Assembly (NCBI GenBank): GCA_965216605.1 | Contig: CBDCGG010000002.1 | Coordinates: 868,001 to 932,000, forward strand | Source of the DNA: JABAAW01 sp965216605 | GTDB lineage: Bacteria; Pseudomonadota; Alphaproteobacteria; JABAAW01 | Direction: 5' to 3' | Length of the DNA stretch: 64,000 bases | Shown here: in pieces, positions 26,218 to 40,053 of the stretch | Layout: every line of letters begins with the position of its first letter | Numbering within the stretch: the stretch's first letter is position 1 | Notes under the pieces: model-generated | What the model saw: the letters and a program-made list of their open reading frames with translations, nothing else | What the model was told of the DNA's origin: nothing | The model's database searches: none | Translations under genes and position numbers: made by a program

Positions 26218-27688
26218 ATGCGCCCCAGCATGCATAAGTTTGTCGATCTGTCACAACATTTCCCCGATTTGCGCCAAGCAGCCGAACGCAAACAAGACTT
26301 TCTAGAGATCGATGCCCCGTTCTCCAAGCAAGGTTGCGAAAGTCAATCCTCGCGCTGCGAACAATGCGCTGTGCCGTTCTGCCAAACCTACTGCCCCGTC
26401 GGCAACGATATCCCCGATTGGCTCATGCTGTGCGCCGAGGGCGACTGGCGCGAAGCATGGGAGCGGCTGAGCGCGATCAATGCCCTACCCGAAATCTGCG
26501 GTCGTATCTGTCCGCAAGATCGCCTCTGCGAAGGCAACTGCGTCCTAGAGCGCGGCGGACACGGTAGCGTTACGATCGGTGCCGTCGAGAAAACACTCAC
26601 CGAACACGCCTTCCTCGAAGGATGGATCATCCCCTTACGTCCTCGGCGCGAACGCTCGGCGCGTGTCGCCATCGTAGGCTCAGGTCCTGCGGGTCTGTCG
26701 GCAGCGATGCGCCTGCGCGAGCAAGGGTACCAAGTCCACATCTTCGAGGCGCAAGACCGCGCGGGCGGTTTGATGATCTACGGTATTCCTAACTTCAAAC
26801 TCGATAAAAACATCGTCGAAAGGCGCGTTCGATGGCTGCAAGAAAGCGGCGTGTCCTATACGCTCAATTGTCGCATCGGTAAGGACAAGTCCTTCAGCGA
26901 GCTGCGCGCCGAATACGATGCCGTGTTGCTCGCAACTGGCGTCTATGACGCGCGTCAACTCTCGCTCGAAGGGGAGGAGGGAGAAGGAATGCTCAAAGCC
27001 CTTCCATACCTGAAACACTCGGATCGTCTCTACTTGGGCGACAAGATGCAGGCGCAAGAAAAACAGCGATGGAGCGCAGCAGGAAAACATGTCGTCGTGC
27101 TGGGTGGAGGAGACACCGCCATGGATTGCGTGCGTACCGCACAGCGACAAGCAGCAAAATCAGTGCTTTGCATCTATCGACGCGATCGAGAATCCATGCC
27201 AGGATCAAGGCGCGAAGTGCTCAAAGCCGAAGAAGAAGGAGTCGTCTTTCGTTTTCTCTTGCGTCCCGTAGCCATTCTGCAAGAAAAAATAGGAGAGGGG
27301 AAAGCAGGAGAAGGCAAAATAGGAGAGCTGGCAGTAAAAGGAGTGCGCGTTCAAAGGATGCGACTCGGCGCAAAAGGTAAGGACGGACGCGCGACCGCGC
27401 TGCCCGTAGAGGGCGAGGAGGAAGATATCCCGTGCGATCGTCTAGTCACGGCACTCGGCTTCGAGGCGGAAGACTTGCCAACCCTCTTCGCCGAACCCGC
27501 CCTGCCGACAACCGAATGGGGAACGCTGCGCGTTAGCAAACCCACCATGCAGAGCGCGCTCGATAATGTCTTCGCCGCAGGCGACATCGTGCGTGGTGCG
27601 TCGCTCGTCGTGTGGGCTGTGCGCGAAGGTATGGACGCAGCACGCGGTATCGATGCTGCGCTCGAAAACAGAGCTATTGAGCAAAGCA

Positions 27689-27699
<11 letters not shown>
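26218..27699 (+). CDS. gltD: Glutamate synthase (NADPH) small subunit
   Basis: 493 residues. It takes electrons from NADPH by FAD and iron-sulphur clusters and passes them to GltB. The N-terminal cysteines CEQCAVPFCQTYCPVGNDI and CGRICPQDRLCEGNC bind 4Fe-4S clusters. FAD binds at VAIVGSGPAGLSAAMRL and NADPH at VVLGGGDTAMDC. Start 26218 is preceded by GAGGAG; an in-frame TTG at 26170 is less likely. A short repeated GEGKAGEGKIGEL insertion lies at about residues 360-373. It overlaps gltB by 11 bp. The order gltD then gltB is the reverse of E. coli gltBD. Confidence 0.94.
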
Positions 27700-32308
<4,609 letters not shown>

Positions 32309-32373
32309 ACTTTAACTGGCAGGGTGAGGAGAGCGAGGCGAAGCTAAATGGAGTAGACGGAGTCGGTTATGGG

Positions 32374-32706
32374 TTAGATGGGCATGCGGCTGATTTCTTG
32401 ATAGGCGCTCAAGACGCGATCGCGCACGGCGACAACCGTGTTGAGCGTCGTTTCTGCGTCGGTGATCGCGGTGACGAGCGTCGTTTGATCGATCTCGCCT
32501 CTGAGGGCTTGCAAGCCTGCTTGCTCGGCGCGCTGTTGGGTGGCGATGCCTTGCGCGAACAGCTGACTGAGCGTCGCTGCGAAGGACGACGAGCCTGTTT
32601 GTGCGTCTTGCGGAATTGCTAGCAGGTGCGACTTGTCGCCGAGGCTCTCGGCTTGTGCGCTGAGAGCGGAAAAGTAGGCGGCTTTCGCGTCGATCGATGG
32701 GGTCAT
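32374..32706 (-). CDS. fliE: Flagellar hook-basal body complex protein FliE
   Basis: 110 residues. FliE joins the MS ring to the rod. It is recognised by the C-terminal helical part ETTLNTVVAVRDRVLSAYQEISRMPI, together with FAATLSQLF and length. AAGGAG precedes the start. It is the last gene of flgB-flgC-fliE; it ends 65 bp from the convergent gltB with no visible strong terminator. Confidence 0.9.
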   Translation of the reverse strand: MTPSIDAKAAYFSALSAQAESLGDKSHLLAIPQDAQTGSSSFAATLSQLFAQGIATQQRAEQAGLQALRGEIDQTTLVTAITDAETTLNTVVAVRDRVLSAYQEISRMPI

Positions 32707-32779
32707 GGCTGGGGTCTCCTTAGTTGTAGTGTAGCGTTAAAAAAGGGGTTGAGGGGAAGGGGAGGCTTGTCGAGCAGGA

Positions 32780-33190
32780 TTAGCGCAACAATTCGTTCGT
32801 GCGCGTCTGCATCTGGCGCGTCAGGCTGAAGACATTCAGCTGCGCTTGATACGAGCGGTTAGCTTGACGCATGTCGGCGATTTCGATCAACCCACGCACG
32901 TTCGTGTATTTCACATAGCCGTTCGCATCTGCGCCGGGGTGGTTCGGCTCGTAGCGCAGAGGGAAGGGGGTGGGGTCTTTATCGACGCGGCTCACCTCCA
33001 CCAGCTCGACGCCGAGATTGTGATCCAGGACATTCTTGAAGTGAATCGTCTTGCGACGATAGGGGTCTTGGTTCGGGTCGATCGCCGCGTTGTTTTGGTT
33101 CGCCAAGTTCTCAGAGATGACGCGCAGCCGCAAGGCTTGTGCGCGCATTCCCGATGCCGAGGCGCTCATTGCTGCGTTGAGAGGATCCAT
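32780..33190 (-). CDS. flgC: Flagellar basal-body rod protein FlgC
   Basis: 136-residue proximal rod protein. The N-terminal rod motif is visible (SASGMRAQALRLRVISENLANQN), then the middle YRRKTIHF region, GYVKYTNVRGLIEIADM, and a C-terminal coiled segment ending TRTNELLR. FlgC is exported by the flagellar type III system and packs against FlgB, FlgF, FlgG and FliE. It lies 33 bp after flgB. Confidence 0.93.
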   Translation of the reverse strand: MDPLNAAMSASASGMRAQALRLRVISENLANQNNAAIDPNQDPYRRKTIHFKNVLDHNLGVELVEVSRVDKDPTPFPLRYEPNHPGADANGYVKYTNVRGLIEIADMRQANRSYQAQLNVFSLTRQMQTRTNELLR

Positions 33191-33223
33191 CGTTGCGACT
33201 CTTTTTTTTGGGGGGGGGTGGGG

Positions 33224-33637
33224 TTATCGTTGTCCGCCGCGACCGGTCGCGGTGTTGACGAAACGGAAGTATTTGCGATAGAGGCTGATGGCGCGATCGT
33301 GTTCGGCGGCGTTTTGGTTGATTTTAACAAGGTTCTCTTCCAAGTTTACCGTGTTGCCGGAGGGCGTCCGTTCGTTCGTCATGGCGAGCCGTTTGATCGG
33401 AGTGGGCGATTGAAACGCGTTCGACGAAAAGTGACGCGCATGCGTGCGCACAAGATTACTGCCGCCGTTTTGCGCGCGCCTGAGGGTTTCAGGAAAACGA
33501 ATCGACTCTAGGTCGCGCGCTTTGTAGTTCGGGGTGTCGATATTGGCGATGTTTTGCGCCAGCACGCGGTTCTTGCGCGTGCTGTAGTGCATGCTGCGCG
33601 TCAGCGATTCGATAATCGGGAGGTCGGAATAGGACAT
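33224..33637 (-). CDS. flgB: Flagellar basal-body rod protein FlgB
   Basis: 137-residue rod protein. The N-terminal rod motif is present (RVLAQNIANIDTPNYKARDL) and the C-terminus has NLVKINQNAAEHDRAISLYRKYFRFV, both typical of FlgB. It is the first gene of the three-gene cluster. The start has only a weak ribosome site, and the promoter must lie in 33638-33768, shared with the divergent methyltransferase gene. No other flagellar genes are in this window. Confidence 0.92.
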   Translation of the reverse strand: MSYSDLPIIESLTRSMHYSTRKNRVLAQNIANIDTPNYKARDLESIRFPETLRRAQNGGSNLVRTHARHFSSNAFQSPTPIKRLAMTNERTPSGNTVNLEENLVKINQNAAEHDRAISLYRKYFRFVNTATGRGGQR

Positions 33638-33768
33638 CTTTGCTTGCCGTCTATGCCTTGTTGTTTCTTCTCTGTTGATAACTACGCAAATCTTGTGCCA
33701 AAGGATTGCTTATCGAAGCGGCTTGACTTGCTAGATTGTTCGCGTGGTAAACAAAAGGCAATGCGCGA

Positions 33769-34917
33769 ATGTCTTGCCAAAAATCCTTAACGCCCAAAAA
33801 AAGAGATGAAAAGCGAGAAGTCGGGGAGTTTTGGACGGCGAAGCAGCGCCAAGGGCATGCTTTGCACGAGATCAGCTATCGCGCTTGCTTTAAGCCGCAG
33901 CTGCCGCAGTTTTTTATCGAACGCTACTCGCGCGTTGGCGGGCGTGTGCTAGATCCTTTCATGGGTCGCGGCACGACAGCTTTGCAAGCAGCCCTGATGG
34001 GACGCAAGATTGCCACAAGCGACGCGAATCCTTTGTGTTTGTTTTTGTTGCGGCCACGCTTGAATCCTCCCTCTTTGGGTACTATAGTTAAAAGATTGCA
34101 AAAAATTAAATTTTGCTCTACCATTGCTGACAAGGATCGTGAACTTGAAGTGTTTTTTCATCCACAAGTGTTAGAGCAGTTGACCGCGCTTAAAGCCTGG
34201 TTTCGCAAGCGTGAGGAGAGCGGCGCGTTCGACAATACGGACGACTGGATTCGCATGGTGGCGTTGAATCGTTTGAGCGGGCATTCGACGGGATTTTTTT
34301 CGGTGCGTAGCATGCCGCCGAATCAGGCGGTCTCGTTGCAGGCGCAACGGAAGATTAACGCGAAGTATGGGCAGAAGCCGCCGATGCGCGATGTGGCGGC
34401 ATTGATCGTCAAAAAATCGAAGAGCCTATTGCGCGATGGCGTGCCTTCGGTTAGAGCTAAGGATATAAAGTTGGCGGTTTGTCCGTCGCAGAAGCTGTCC
34501 TACCTGAAGGCTAATAGTGTCGACTTGGTGGTGACCTCGCCGCCGTTTTTGAATACGGTCGATTATAAAAAGGACAACTGGCTCAGGCTGTGGTTTGCCG
34601 ATTTAGAGATGGAGGTTATGGCGTGCGATGTCCATGCGTCGTTGGAGCGTTGGCGTTCTTTTGTGCGCGATACTTTTGTGGAGTTTGCGCGCGTTGTGCG
34701 TTCGGGGGGTCGTGTAGCTTTCGAGGTGGGGGAGGTAAGGAAGGGAAGCGTGTTGTTGGAGGAGGAGGTGGTAGCGGCGGTCGCTGGCTTGCCTTTCACC
34801 CATGGAAAAACTTTTATTAACCAGCAGTCTTTCACGAAGACGGCAAACTGCTGGGGGGTAAAAAACAATGAAGGGGGTACTAATAGCAATCGTGTTGTGA
34901 TTTTTGAGAGGTGTTAA
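33769..34917 (+). CDS. DNA methyltransferase, N4-cytosine/N6-adenine type
   Basis: 382 residues. The AdoMet-binding motif comes first (RVLDPFMGRGTTALQAALMG, residues 59-78) and the catalytic SPPF motif comes later (VVTSPPFLNTVDY, about residue 260). In the common beta-class order, SPPY precedes DPFxGxGT, so this enzyme has the opposite, permuted order. The region between (FWTAK...GHALHEISYRACFKPQLP at the N-terminus) agrees with amino-methyltransferases. No restriction enzyme gene is adjacent, so it may be a regulatory or orphan methylase. A tRNA or RNA guanine methylase of the THUMP-lacking Trm11 kind is an alternative. Confidence 0.72.
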   Translation: MSCQKSLTPKKRDEKREVGEFWTAKQRQGHALHEISYRACFKPQLPQFFIERYSRVGGRVLDPFMGRGTTALQAALMGRKIATSDANPLCLFLLRPRLNPPSLGTIVKRLQKIKFCSTIADKDRELEVFFHPQVLEQLTALKAWFRKREESGAFDNTDDWIRMVALNRLSGHSTGFFSVRSMPPNQAVSLQAQRKINAKYGQKPPMRDVAALIVKKSKSLLRDGVPSVRAKDIKLAVCPSQKLSYLKANSVDLVVTSPPFLNTVDYKKDNWLRLWFADLEMEVMACDVHASLERWRSFVRDTFVEFARVVRSGGRVAFEVGEVRKGSVLLEEEVVAAVAGLPFTHGKTFINQQSFTKTANCWGVKNNEGGTNSNRVVIFERC

Positions 34918-34926
34918 CTAATTGTA

Positions 34927-35152
34927 TTGACGGAAAACGCAAGACGAGCGAGCCTTAAGATTAGTTTTGGACGAAGTGAGCTTTGCGCATGGGGAGCGTG
35001 GGTAGTTTTTACGAATACAAAACATGCGCACGCCATAGTGCACGGCTTGCCGTGTGCGTTCATGATATGTTGGTGCGCTTTATCTACGCACGAAGTGTGT
35101 AGCCTCTTATTAAAAAGCGCGTTTCGCAGAAACACGCAAACTGACTCGTAAC
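34927..35152. repeat. MITE-like intergenic repeat cluster, copy B
   Basis: Starts with ttgacggaaaacgcaagacg, shared with copy D. The middle has aaaacatgcgcacg, shared with copy E. At 35102-35152, on the minus strand, is the same hairpin-bearing element as at 47766-47815 (ccatgttacgagtcag ... aataagaggc). It fills the gap between two convergent genes. The remaining 35153-35279 is AT-rich with further GC-rich palindromes near 35180-35225 and no gene. Confidence 0.6.
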
Positions 35153-35279
35153 ATGGCAAGCAGTTTCTGTGAGCAAGGTTGTTACGCTCGCGCTTGTGCT
35201 TTTTAATGAGCACGCGCTCGCGCAACAGATATATTAAAAAACTTTGTTAATAAAAAATATGAAAAATAATAATATATTT

Positions 35280-36131
35280 TTAATGCCTAATTCCTCGCAT
35301 CTTCTCGCCCCGCCTGCGCAACAACTCCAAGCTCACCAACAACAGCATAGATACAATAATCAAGCATGTCGCCACCGCCAAAATCGTCGGGCTAATATGC
35401 TCTCGAATACCAGAAAACATCTTCCACGGAATCGTTCGCTGGTGAAACGATCCCACAAACAACACAACAACAACCTCGTCAAACGACGTGATGAAAGCAA
35501 ACAAAGCCCCCGACATTACTCCGGGAAAAATAATCGGTAAAGTCACCTTGAAGAAAGCACGCGTCGGCGTCGCCCCCAAACTCGCCGCCGCACGCAACAG
35601 CGTGAGATCGAATCCAACGAGCGTCGCGGTGACAGTGATCACAACAAAAGGCGTCCCCAACGCAGCATGCGCCAAAATGACCGCAATGTGCGTGCCTTGC
35701 AACCCTAGCCTCGAGTAAAAGAAAAACATTCCCACCGCCGAAATAATCAGAGGCACAATCATCGGAGAAATCAACAACCCCATCACCAACGAGCGAGCCG
35801 GCATATTAGGGCGCGACAACCCCAAAGCCGCCAACGTCCCCAAGCTTACCGCGATCGCCGTCGCGCAGATCGCGATGAAAAAAGAATTTCGTACCGCTCC
35901 CTGCCAGTTCGGATCGGTGAAAAACTCTCGATACCATTGCAACGAATATCCCTTCGGATCGAAAGCCAACATCTCAGGCGTGAAGGTGAAGTAAGGCAGC
36001 GCGTTGAACGAAAGTGGCACGATCACCAAAATCGGCACCAGCAAAAATACCAACACCAACAAACAGATCAGACGGAAAGCTACATACCAACTGCGCTCGG
36101 TTAAAGAAAGATGAGGCGGAAAGAAACTCAT
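35280..36131 (-). CDS. Polyamine-type ABC transporter permease (PotC/PotI-like)
   Basis: 283-residue inner-membrane permease. It has six hydrophobic segments and the ATPase-contact loop RAAASLGATPTRAFFKVTLP. The segment LSFNALPYFTFTPEMLAF and its position after a PotB-like permease identify the PotC/PotI/YdcV group. Start 36131 lies 4 bp after the upstream stop; a longer frame to 36215 would overlap it. Substrate is probably spermidine, putrescine or a related cation, judged by the family of the binding protein. Confidence 0.85.
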   Translation of the reverse strand: MSFFPPHLSLTERSWYVAFRLICLLVLVFLLVPILVIVPLSFNALPYFTFTPEMLAFDPKGYSLQWYREFFTDPNWQGAVRNSFFIAICATAIAVSLGTLAALGLSRPNMPARSLVMGLLISPMIVPLIISAVGMFFFYSRLGLQGTHIAVILAHAALGTPFVVITVTATLVGFDLTLLRAAASLGATPTRAFFKVTLPIIFPGVMSGALFAFITSFDEVVVVLFVGSFHQRTIPWKMFSGIREHISPTILAVATCLIIVSMLLLVSLELLRRRGEKMRGIRH

Positions 36132-36135
36132 CTCT

Positions 36136-37488
36136 CTATCCCAGCTTGATGTTGTCGATGCCGACGATCCTGTCGTAAAGCCAATAGATCGCAACGACAA
36201 AGCCCAGCAAGGCAACCCCCAAGGCGGCAGCCAGCCCCCAGTTCAACGATGAAGAAATATGATAGGCAATGCGATTGCTGATAAATACACCCGTCCTGCC
36301 CCCGACCAACTCGGGCGTGATGTAGTAGCCGATCGCAAGAATAAATACCATGATCGCTCCCGCTCCGATGCCCGGCACGGTGTTGGGAAAATAGACCTTC
36401 CAAAAAGCAGAAATAGGATGCGCACCCAGCGAGACCGCCGCACGCATATAAGAAGGCGAAATCGTCTTCATCACGCTGTAGAGCGGCAACACCATGAAGG
36501 GCAACAGGATGTGCGTCATCGCAATGACGGTGCCCGTCGTGTTGTAGATCATGCGTAGCCGCCCCTCCTCCGAGATGATGCCGACGGCGACCAGCAGGTC
36601 GTTGATGACACCTTGTTGTTGCAACAACACGATCCACGAAGTGGTGCGCACCAGTAGCGAAGTCCAAAAGGGCAAGAGCACCATCACAAGCAGAATGTTG
36701 CCCTGATGCACGGGCAGCCTCGCGATCCACAGCGCGAGCGGAAAGCCGAGCAACAAGGTCGCCAGCGTGATGCCTAAGCTGATGGCGACCGTCCGTCCAA
36801 AAAGCCTGAGATAGATGCGCTCTTCCGTCGGACGAAGAGACACCTCGTTCGATTGCAAGTCACGCCGCATATCGAGCGCCGCCAAGTAGTAGTCGCCGAT
36901 CACTTCACTCTCGAAGCGTTTCAGTACGCGCCACGATTCAACCTCGCCCCAACGCGCATCGAAGGCGATCAGCGTCTCCTTGTAAGAACCGCTCGTCGAG
37001 CGGACTTGGCTCACCAACTCCTCCATGCTACGACCGCTACGGCGAAACAGGCTCGAAAGTCCAGAGAACTCGTAGTTGAGCCTCTGTCCCAACTGCGTCG
37101 CACGACGTTGTTCTTGCGCCAATACTAAATCCTGCGCCAAAGCCGCGAAGGTTTGCTCGTTCGGTAAGGTCTTGCTTTCAGCCTCCCACCCCTTCAAAGC
37201 CGAGATGGTACGCGGAAGATTTTCTTCGACAATGGTGTTGTCCGTCGAACGGCGTAGCATGTCCAAGATCGGCAGACAGAAACCGAGCAGTACGAACAGC
37301 AAAAGCGGTGCTACCAACAGGAAGGCTTTGCGCTTTTGACGCGCCTTGTGTTTTTTCAACACGACCCGCAACTCGCGCCCGTCGGCGGTCAGCAATCTAG
37401 CGGGAGAGGTAGACACAGATATAGTGTTGTTTCGATAGGTAAAAAACGACACCCTCGCCGCTCTGCCTAACCCCAAGAGGCTACGCAA
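36136..37488 (-). CDS. Polyamine-type ABC transporter permease (PotB/PotH-like)
   Basis: 450-residue permease. The first membrane segment (AFLLVAPLLLFVLLGFCLPI, near residue 55) is followed by an extended soluble region of about 140 residues, which is longer than in E. coli PotB, before the core permease domain. The EAA loop reads RAAVSLGAHPISAFWKVYFP. The only full-length start is TTG at 37488, and GTG codons at 37452 and 37416 are alternatives, so the N-terminus is uncertain. It lies 42 bp after the binding protein gene. Confidence 0.85.
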   Translation of the reverse strand: MRSLLGLGRAARVSFFTYRNNTISVSTSPARLLTADGRELRVVLKKHKARQKRKAFLLVAPLLLFVLLGFCLPILDMLRRSTDNTIVEENLPRTISALKGWEAESKTLPNEQTFAALAQDLVLAQEQRRATQLGQRLNYEFSGLSSLFRRSGRSMEELVSQVRSTSGSYKETLIAFDARWGEVESWRVLKRFESEVIGDYYLAALDMRRDLQSNEVSLRPTEERIYLRLFGRTVAISLGITLATLLLGFPLALWIARLPVHQGNILLVMVLLPFWTSLLVRTTSWIVLLQQQGVINDLLVAVGIISEEGRLRMIYNTTGTVIAMTHILLPFMVLPLYSVMKTISPSYMRAAVSLGAHPISAFWKVYFPNTVPGIGAGAIMVFILAIGYYITPELVGGRTGVFISNRIAYHISSSLNWGLAAALGVALLGFVVAIYWLYDRIVGIDNIKLG

Positions 37489-37530
37489 TGCGACGAGGGC
37501 GTACGCTTTTAAAGAGCGACCTCGCGGACT

Positions 37531-38652
37531 CTACTTAGAGAGCCACGCTTGGAACTGCTCGTCGATTTCATCGCGCTTGTCACCCCAAAACTCGAAGTTG
37601 TAGAGCAACACATTTTTCGCGTTGTTCGGATCGGTCGGCATGTGAGGCGCCATATCGATGCCCAACTCCGCGTGTTTTCCGACCAAAGGTGCAGAAGAGT
37701 TTCTTGCAGGACCGTAGGAGATGTACTTCGCCTGATCGGCAAGTCTCTGCGTGTCGGTTGCAAAGTACAGGTAGTGCTTCACAGCCTCCAGCTTCTCGTC
37801 GGAGATGCCTTTGGGAATGATCCAACCGTCGAGGTCGAAGATCTGCCAGTCCCACAGCATGGAGATGGGTTGCTTCTTCTCTTCGATCAGCGAGAACAGC
37901 CTGCCGTTGTAGGTCGAGCCTACGACAACTTCGCCGTCCGCCAAACGCTGCGGTGTTTCTGCCCCTTTCGACCACCAGATGACTTCCGACTTGATCGTAT
38001 CCAGTTTTTTCAAGGCTTGCTCGACACCTTCTTTCGTTCCTAAGACATCGTAGATATCGTCGGCATCGACGCCGTCGCACAGCAGTGCCCATTCCAGATT
38101 GTAGATGGGTTGCTTTTCCAACGAACGCTTGCCGGGGAACTTCGCCAAGTCGAAGACATCGCACAGGCTCGTCATGGGCTCAGACACCAGATCGCTACGA
38201 TAGCCGAAGGTCACCGAATAGACGATCTGCGGAATGAAGCACGGCGAGACCAAAAGGTCGCCGAAATCCTTGCTGGCTTTCGTGCCATCAGGCGCTTTTG
38301 CCAACACATCGTCGATGTCGACCTCTAATGCCAATCCATCGTCGCAGGCGCGAATCGCATCGGCGGCGACAACATCGACAAGATCCCAAGTGACATTGCC
38401 CGCCTCGCTCATCGCACGCAGCTTCGCCACGGCTTCGTTCGAAGAGTCGTCATTGACGATCTTCACTTGCGGATACGCTGCCATGTAGGGATCGTGGTAG
38501 GCCTTCTGCTGGCTCGCCGAGTAGGCACCGCCCCAAGAGACGATCACAAGCTCGGCGGGTTTCGCCTCCATGTTCCCTGCTTTGTCTTCGCCACAGGCAC
38601 TTAAGCCCAAGACGATCATCGCTGAGAAAGCTGCAAAAAGGTTGCGTGACAT
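37531..38652 (-). CDS. Polyamine-type ABC transporter substrate-binding lipoprotein
   Basis: 373-residue binding protein. A signal peptide ends in lipobox LSAC (MIVLGLSACGED), so it is predicted to be membrane-anchored. The mature protein begins LVIVSWGGAYSASQQKAY as in PotD/PotF relatives, and the ligand-pocket segments VVAADAIRACDDG and EVVVGSTYNGRLF are present. GGAGAA precedes the ATG. It is separated from the ATPase gene by 185 bp containing a gene remnant. Confidence 0.87.
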   Translation of the reverse strand: MSRNLFAAFSAMIVLGLSACGEDKAGNMEAKPAELVIVSWGGAYSASQQKAYHDPYMAAYPQVKIVNDDSSNEAVAKLRAMSEAGNVTWDLVDVVAADAIRACDDGLALEVDIDDVLAKAPDGTKASKDFGDLLVSPCFIPQIVYSVTFGYRSDLVSEPMTSLCDVFDLAKFPGKRSLEKQPIYNLEWALLCDGVDADDIYDVLGTKEGVEQALKKLDTIKSEVIWWSKGAETPQRLADGEVVVGSTYNGRLFSLIEEKKQPISMLWDWQIFDLDGWIIPKGISDEKLEAVKHYLYFATDTQRLADQAKYISYGPARNSSAPLVGKHAELGIDMAPHMPTDPNNAKNVLLYNFEFWGDKRDEIDEQFQAWLSK

Positions 38653-38719
38653 AGGATAATTCTCCGTGTAGTAGTCGTTGTGAAAAGTGGTGAGATAAGA
38701 GGTTTCTTAAGGGTTTCTG

Positions 38720-38820
38720 TAAGGTAAAGATTCGCCTTCCTTTGTTGAGAACATTTACAACAAAATCTTCTCCGTTGCAAGCACAAAACCTCGCGACCCA
38801 AGACATAGAAGAGTTTCTCG
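38720..38820 (-). pseudogene. Decayed fragment of a PotA-type ATPase C-terminus
   Basis: The minus strand here can be read as ARFCACNGEDFVVNVLNKG, clearly similar to ARFYACNKEGFVVNLPNNEG in the C-terminal domain of the adjacent ATPase (encoded near 38940-39010). The similarity continues upstream only with a frame change (EKLF matching EKIF). No start or complete domain remains. It appears to be the leftover end of a second copy of the ATPase gene, or of a tandem duplication since deleted. Confidence 0.6.
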
Positions 38821-38837
38821 CAGGATCGGAGATCGGC

Positions 38838-40001
38838 TCATGCTTGCTTCGACAAGCCTCGGCTGCTTAAAGCCCGACAATCTTCAACCCTCCAGCCCAG
38901 TGTCATTTCGTCGCCTTCTTGCGCGACCTTGACATGCTCGACACCCTCATTGTTAGGGAGGTTCACAACAAACCCCTCTTTGTTGCAAGCGTAAAATCTC
39001 GCGCGCATGTGATCTCCGAGAAAGATCTTTTCTTGGAGCTTCCCCTTCACCTTGTTAGTGCAGTGCTTCAGATCGGCGGCGTTCGCGGCAAGCTGCACGC
39101 GCTCAGGGCGCAACGACACCAAGACCTGCTCACCCCGCGCGTTGTCGCCCACATTTTCTGCCTCGATGGTTTCTCCGGTAGAGAGGCGCACAACGCAAGT
39201 CTTGGACGATCCCGTTCCTTGCGTCTTTTCGATGCTACCTTGCAATCCGTTGTTCTCGCCGACAAACTGCGCGACGAAGGCGTTCTGGGGCTTTTCGTAG
39301 AGTTCGCTCGGGGCGGAGACTTGTTGGACAGCACCATCGTCGAAGACGACGATACGCGACGACATCGTCATGGCTTCCGACTGATCGTGCGTCACATAGA
39401 CCACCGTGATACCCAGCGTTCGATGCAGCTCGCGAATTTCGATCTGCATTTGGTCGCGCAGATTCTTGTCGAGCGCGGACAAGGGTTCGTCCATCAGAAG
39501 AATCTTCGGATCGAAGATCAGCGCGCGCGCTACCGCGACACGTTGTTGCTGTCCGCCGGAAAGTTGAGAAGGCTTACGATTGCCGAAGTCTTGCAAGCGC
39601 ACCATCGCAAGCGCGTCGTTCACTTTTTTCGCGATAGAAGATTTGGCTACCTTGCGCACCTTCAGCGGGAAAGCGAGATTTTCGGCAACCGTCATATGTG
39701 GAAACAGCGCGTAGTTTTGAAACACCAAGCCGATGTCGCGTTGATGCGGCGGAATACTGTCCAAAACCTTGTTTGCAAGGCGAATGCGTCCCGCGCTGGG
39801 AACCTCGAAGCCGGCAAGCATCAAAAGGCAGGTCGTCTTGCCAGAACCCGAAGGACCTAAAAGGGTCAGAAACTCGCCGCGTTTGACATTAAGGTTGAAA
39901 TCTTTGACGACAAGATTCTCGCCATCGTAAGATTTCTGCACGTGCTCGAAGGCGACGAAGGCGTCAGAACTATCAGCAGCGCGAGGGGGAGAAGAAGCCA
40001 T
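38838..40001 (-). CDS. Polyamine-type ABC transporter ATP-binding protein (PotA-like)
   Basis: 387-residue ATPase. Walker A GPSGSGKTT, signature LSGGQQQRVAVARAL, Walker B ILLMDEPLSALD and switch histidine in VYVTHDQSEAMTM are intact. The C-terminal third is the regulatory TOBE-type domain (VSLRPERVQLAA; FLGDHMRARFYA). It is the first transporter gene in the ATPase-binding protein-PotB-PotC order, 52 bp after the amidotransferase gene. Confidence 0.9.
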   Translation of the reverse strand: MASSPPRAADSSDAFVAFEHVQKSYDGENLVVKDFNLNVKRGEFLTLLGPSGSGKTTCLLMLAGFEVPSAGRIRLANKVLDSIPPHQRDIGLVFQNYALFPHMTVAENLAFPLKVRKVAKSSIAKKVNDALAMVRLQDFGNRKPSQLSGGQQQRVAVARALIFDPKILLMDEPLSALDKNLRDQMQIEIRELHRTLGITVVYVTHDQSEAMTMSSRIVVFDDGAVQQVSAPSELYEKPQNAFVAQFVGENNGLQGSIEKTQGTGSSKTCVVRLSTGETIEAENVGDNARGEQVLVSLRPERVQLAANAADLKHCTNKVKGKLQEKIFLGDHMRARFYACNKEGFVVNLPNNEGVEHVKVAQEGDEMTLGWRVEDCRALSSRGLSKQA

Positions 40002-40053
40002 GGCAACAGACTAGACCGAGCAGGCGGACTTAAGCAAGTCTTTTGCCCGCGTC

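Noticed and set aside
27566..27688. 41-residue extension of gltB
   Set aside because: It lies within gltD, and the start at 27689 gives the expected propeptide before Cys34.
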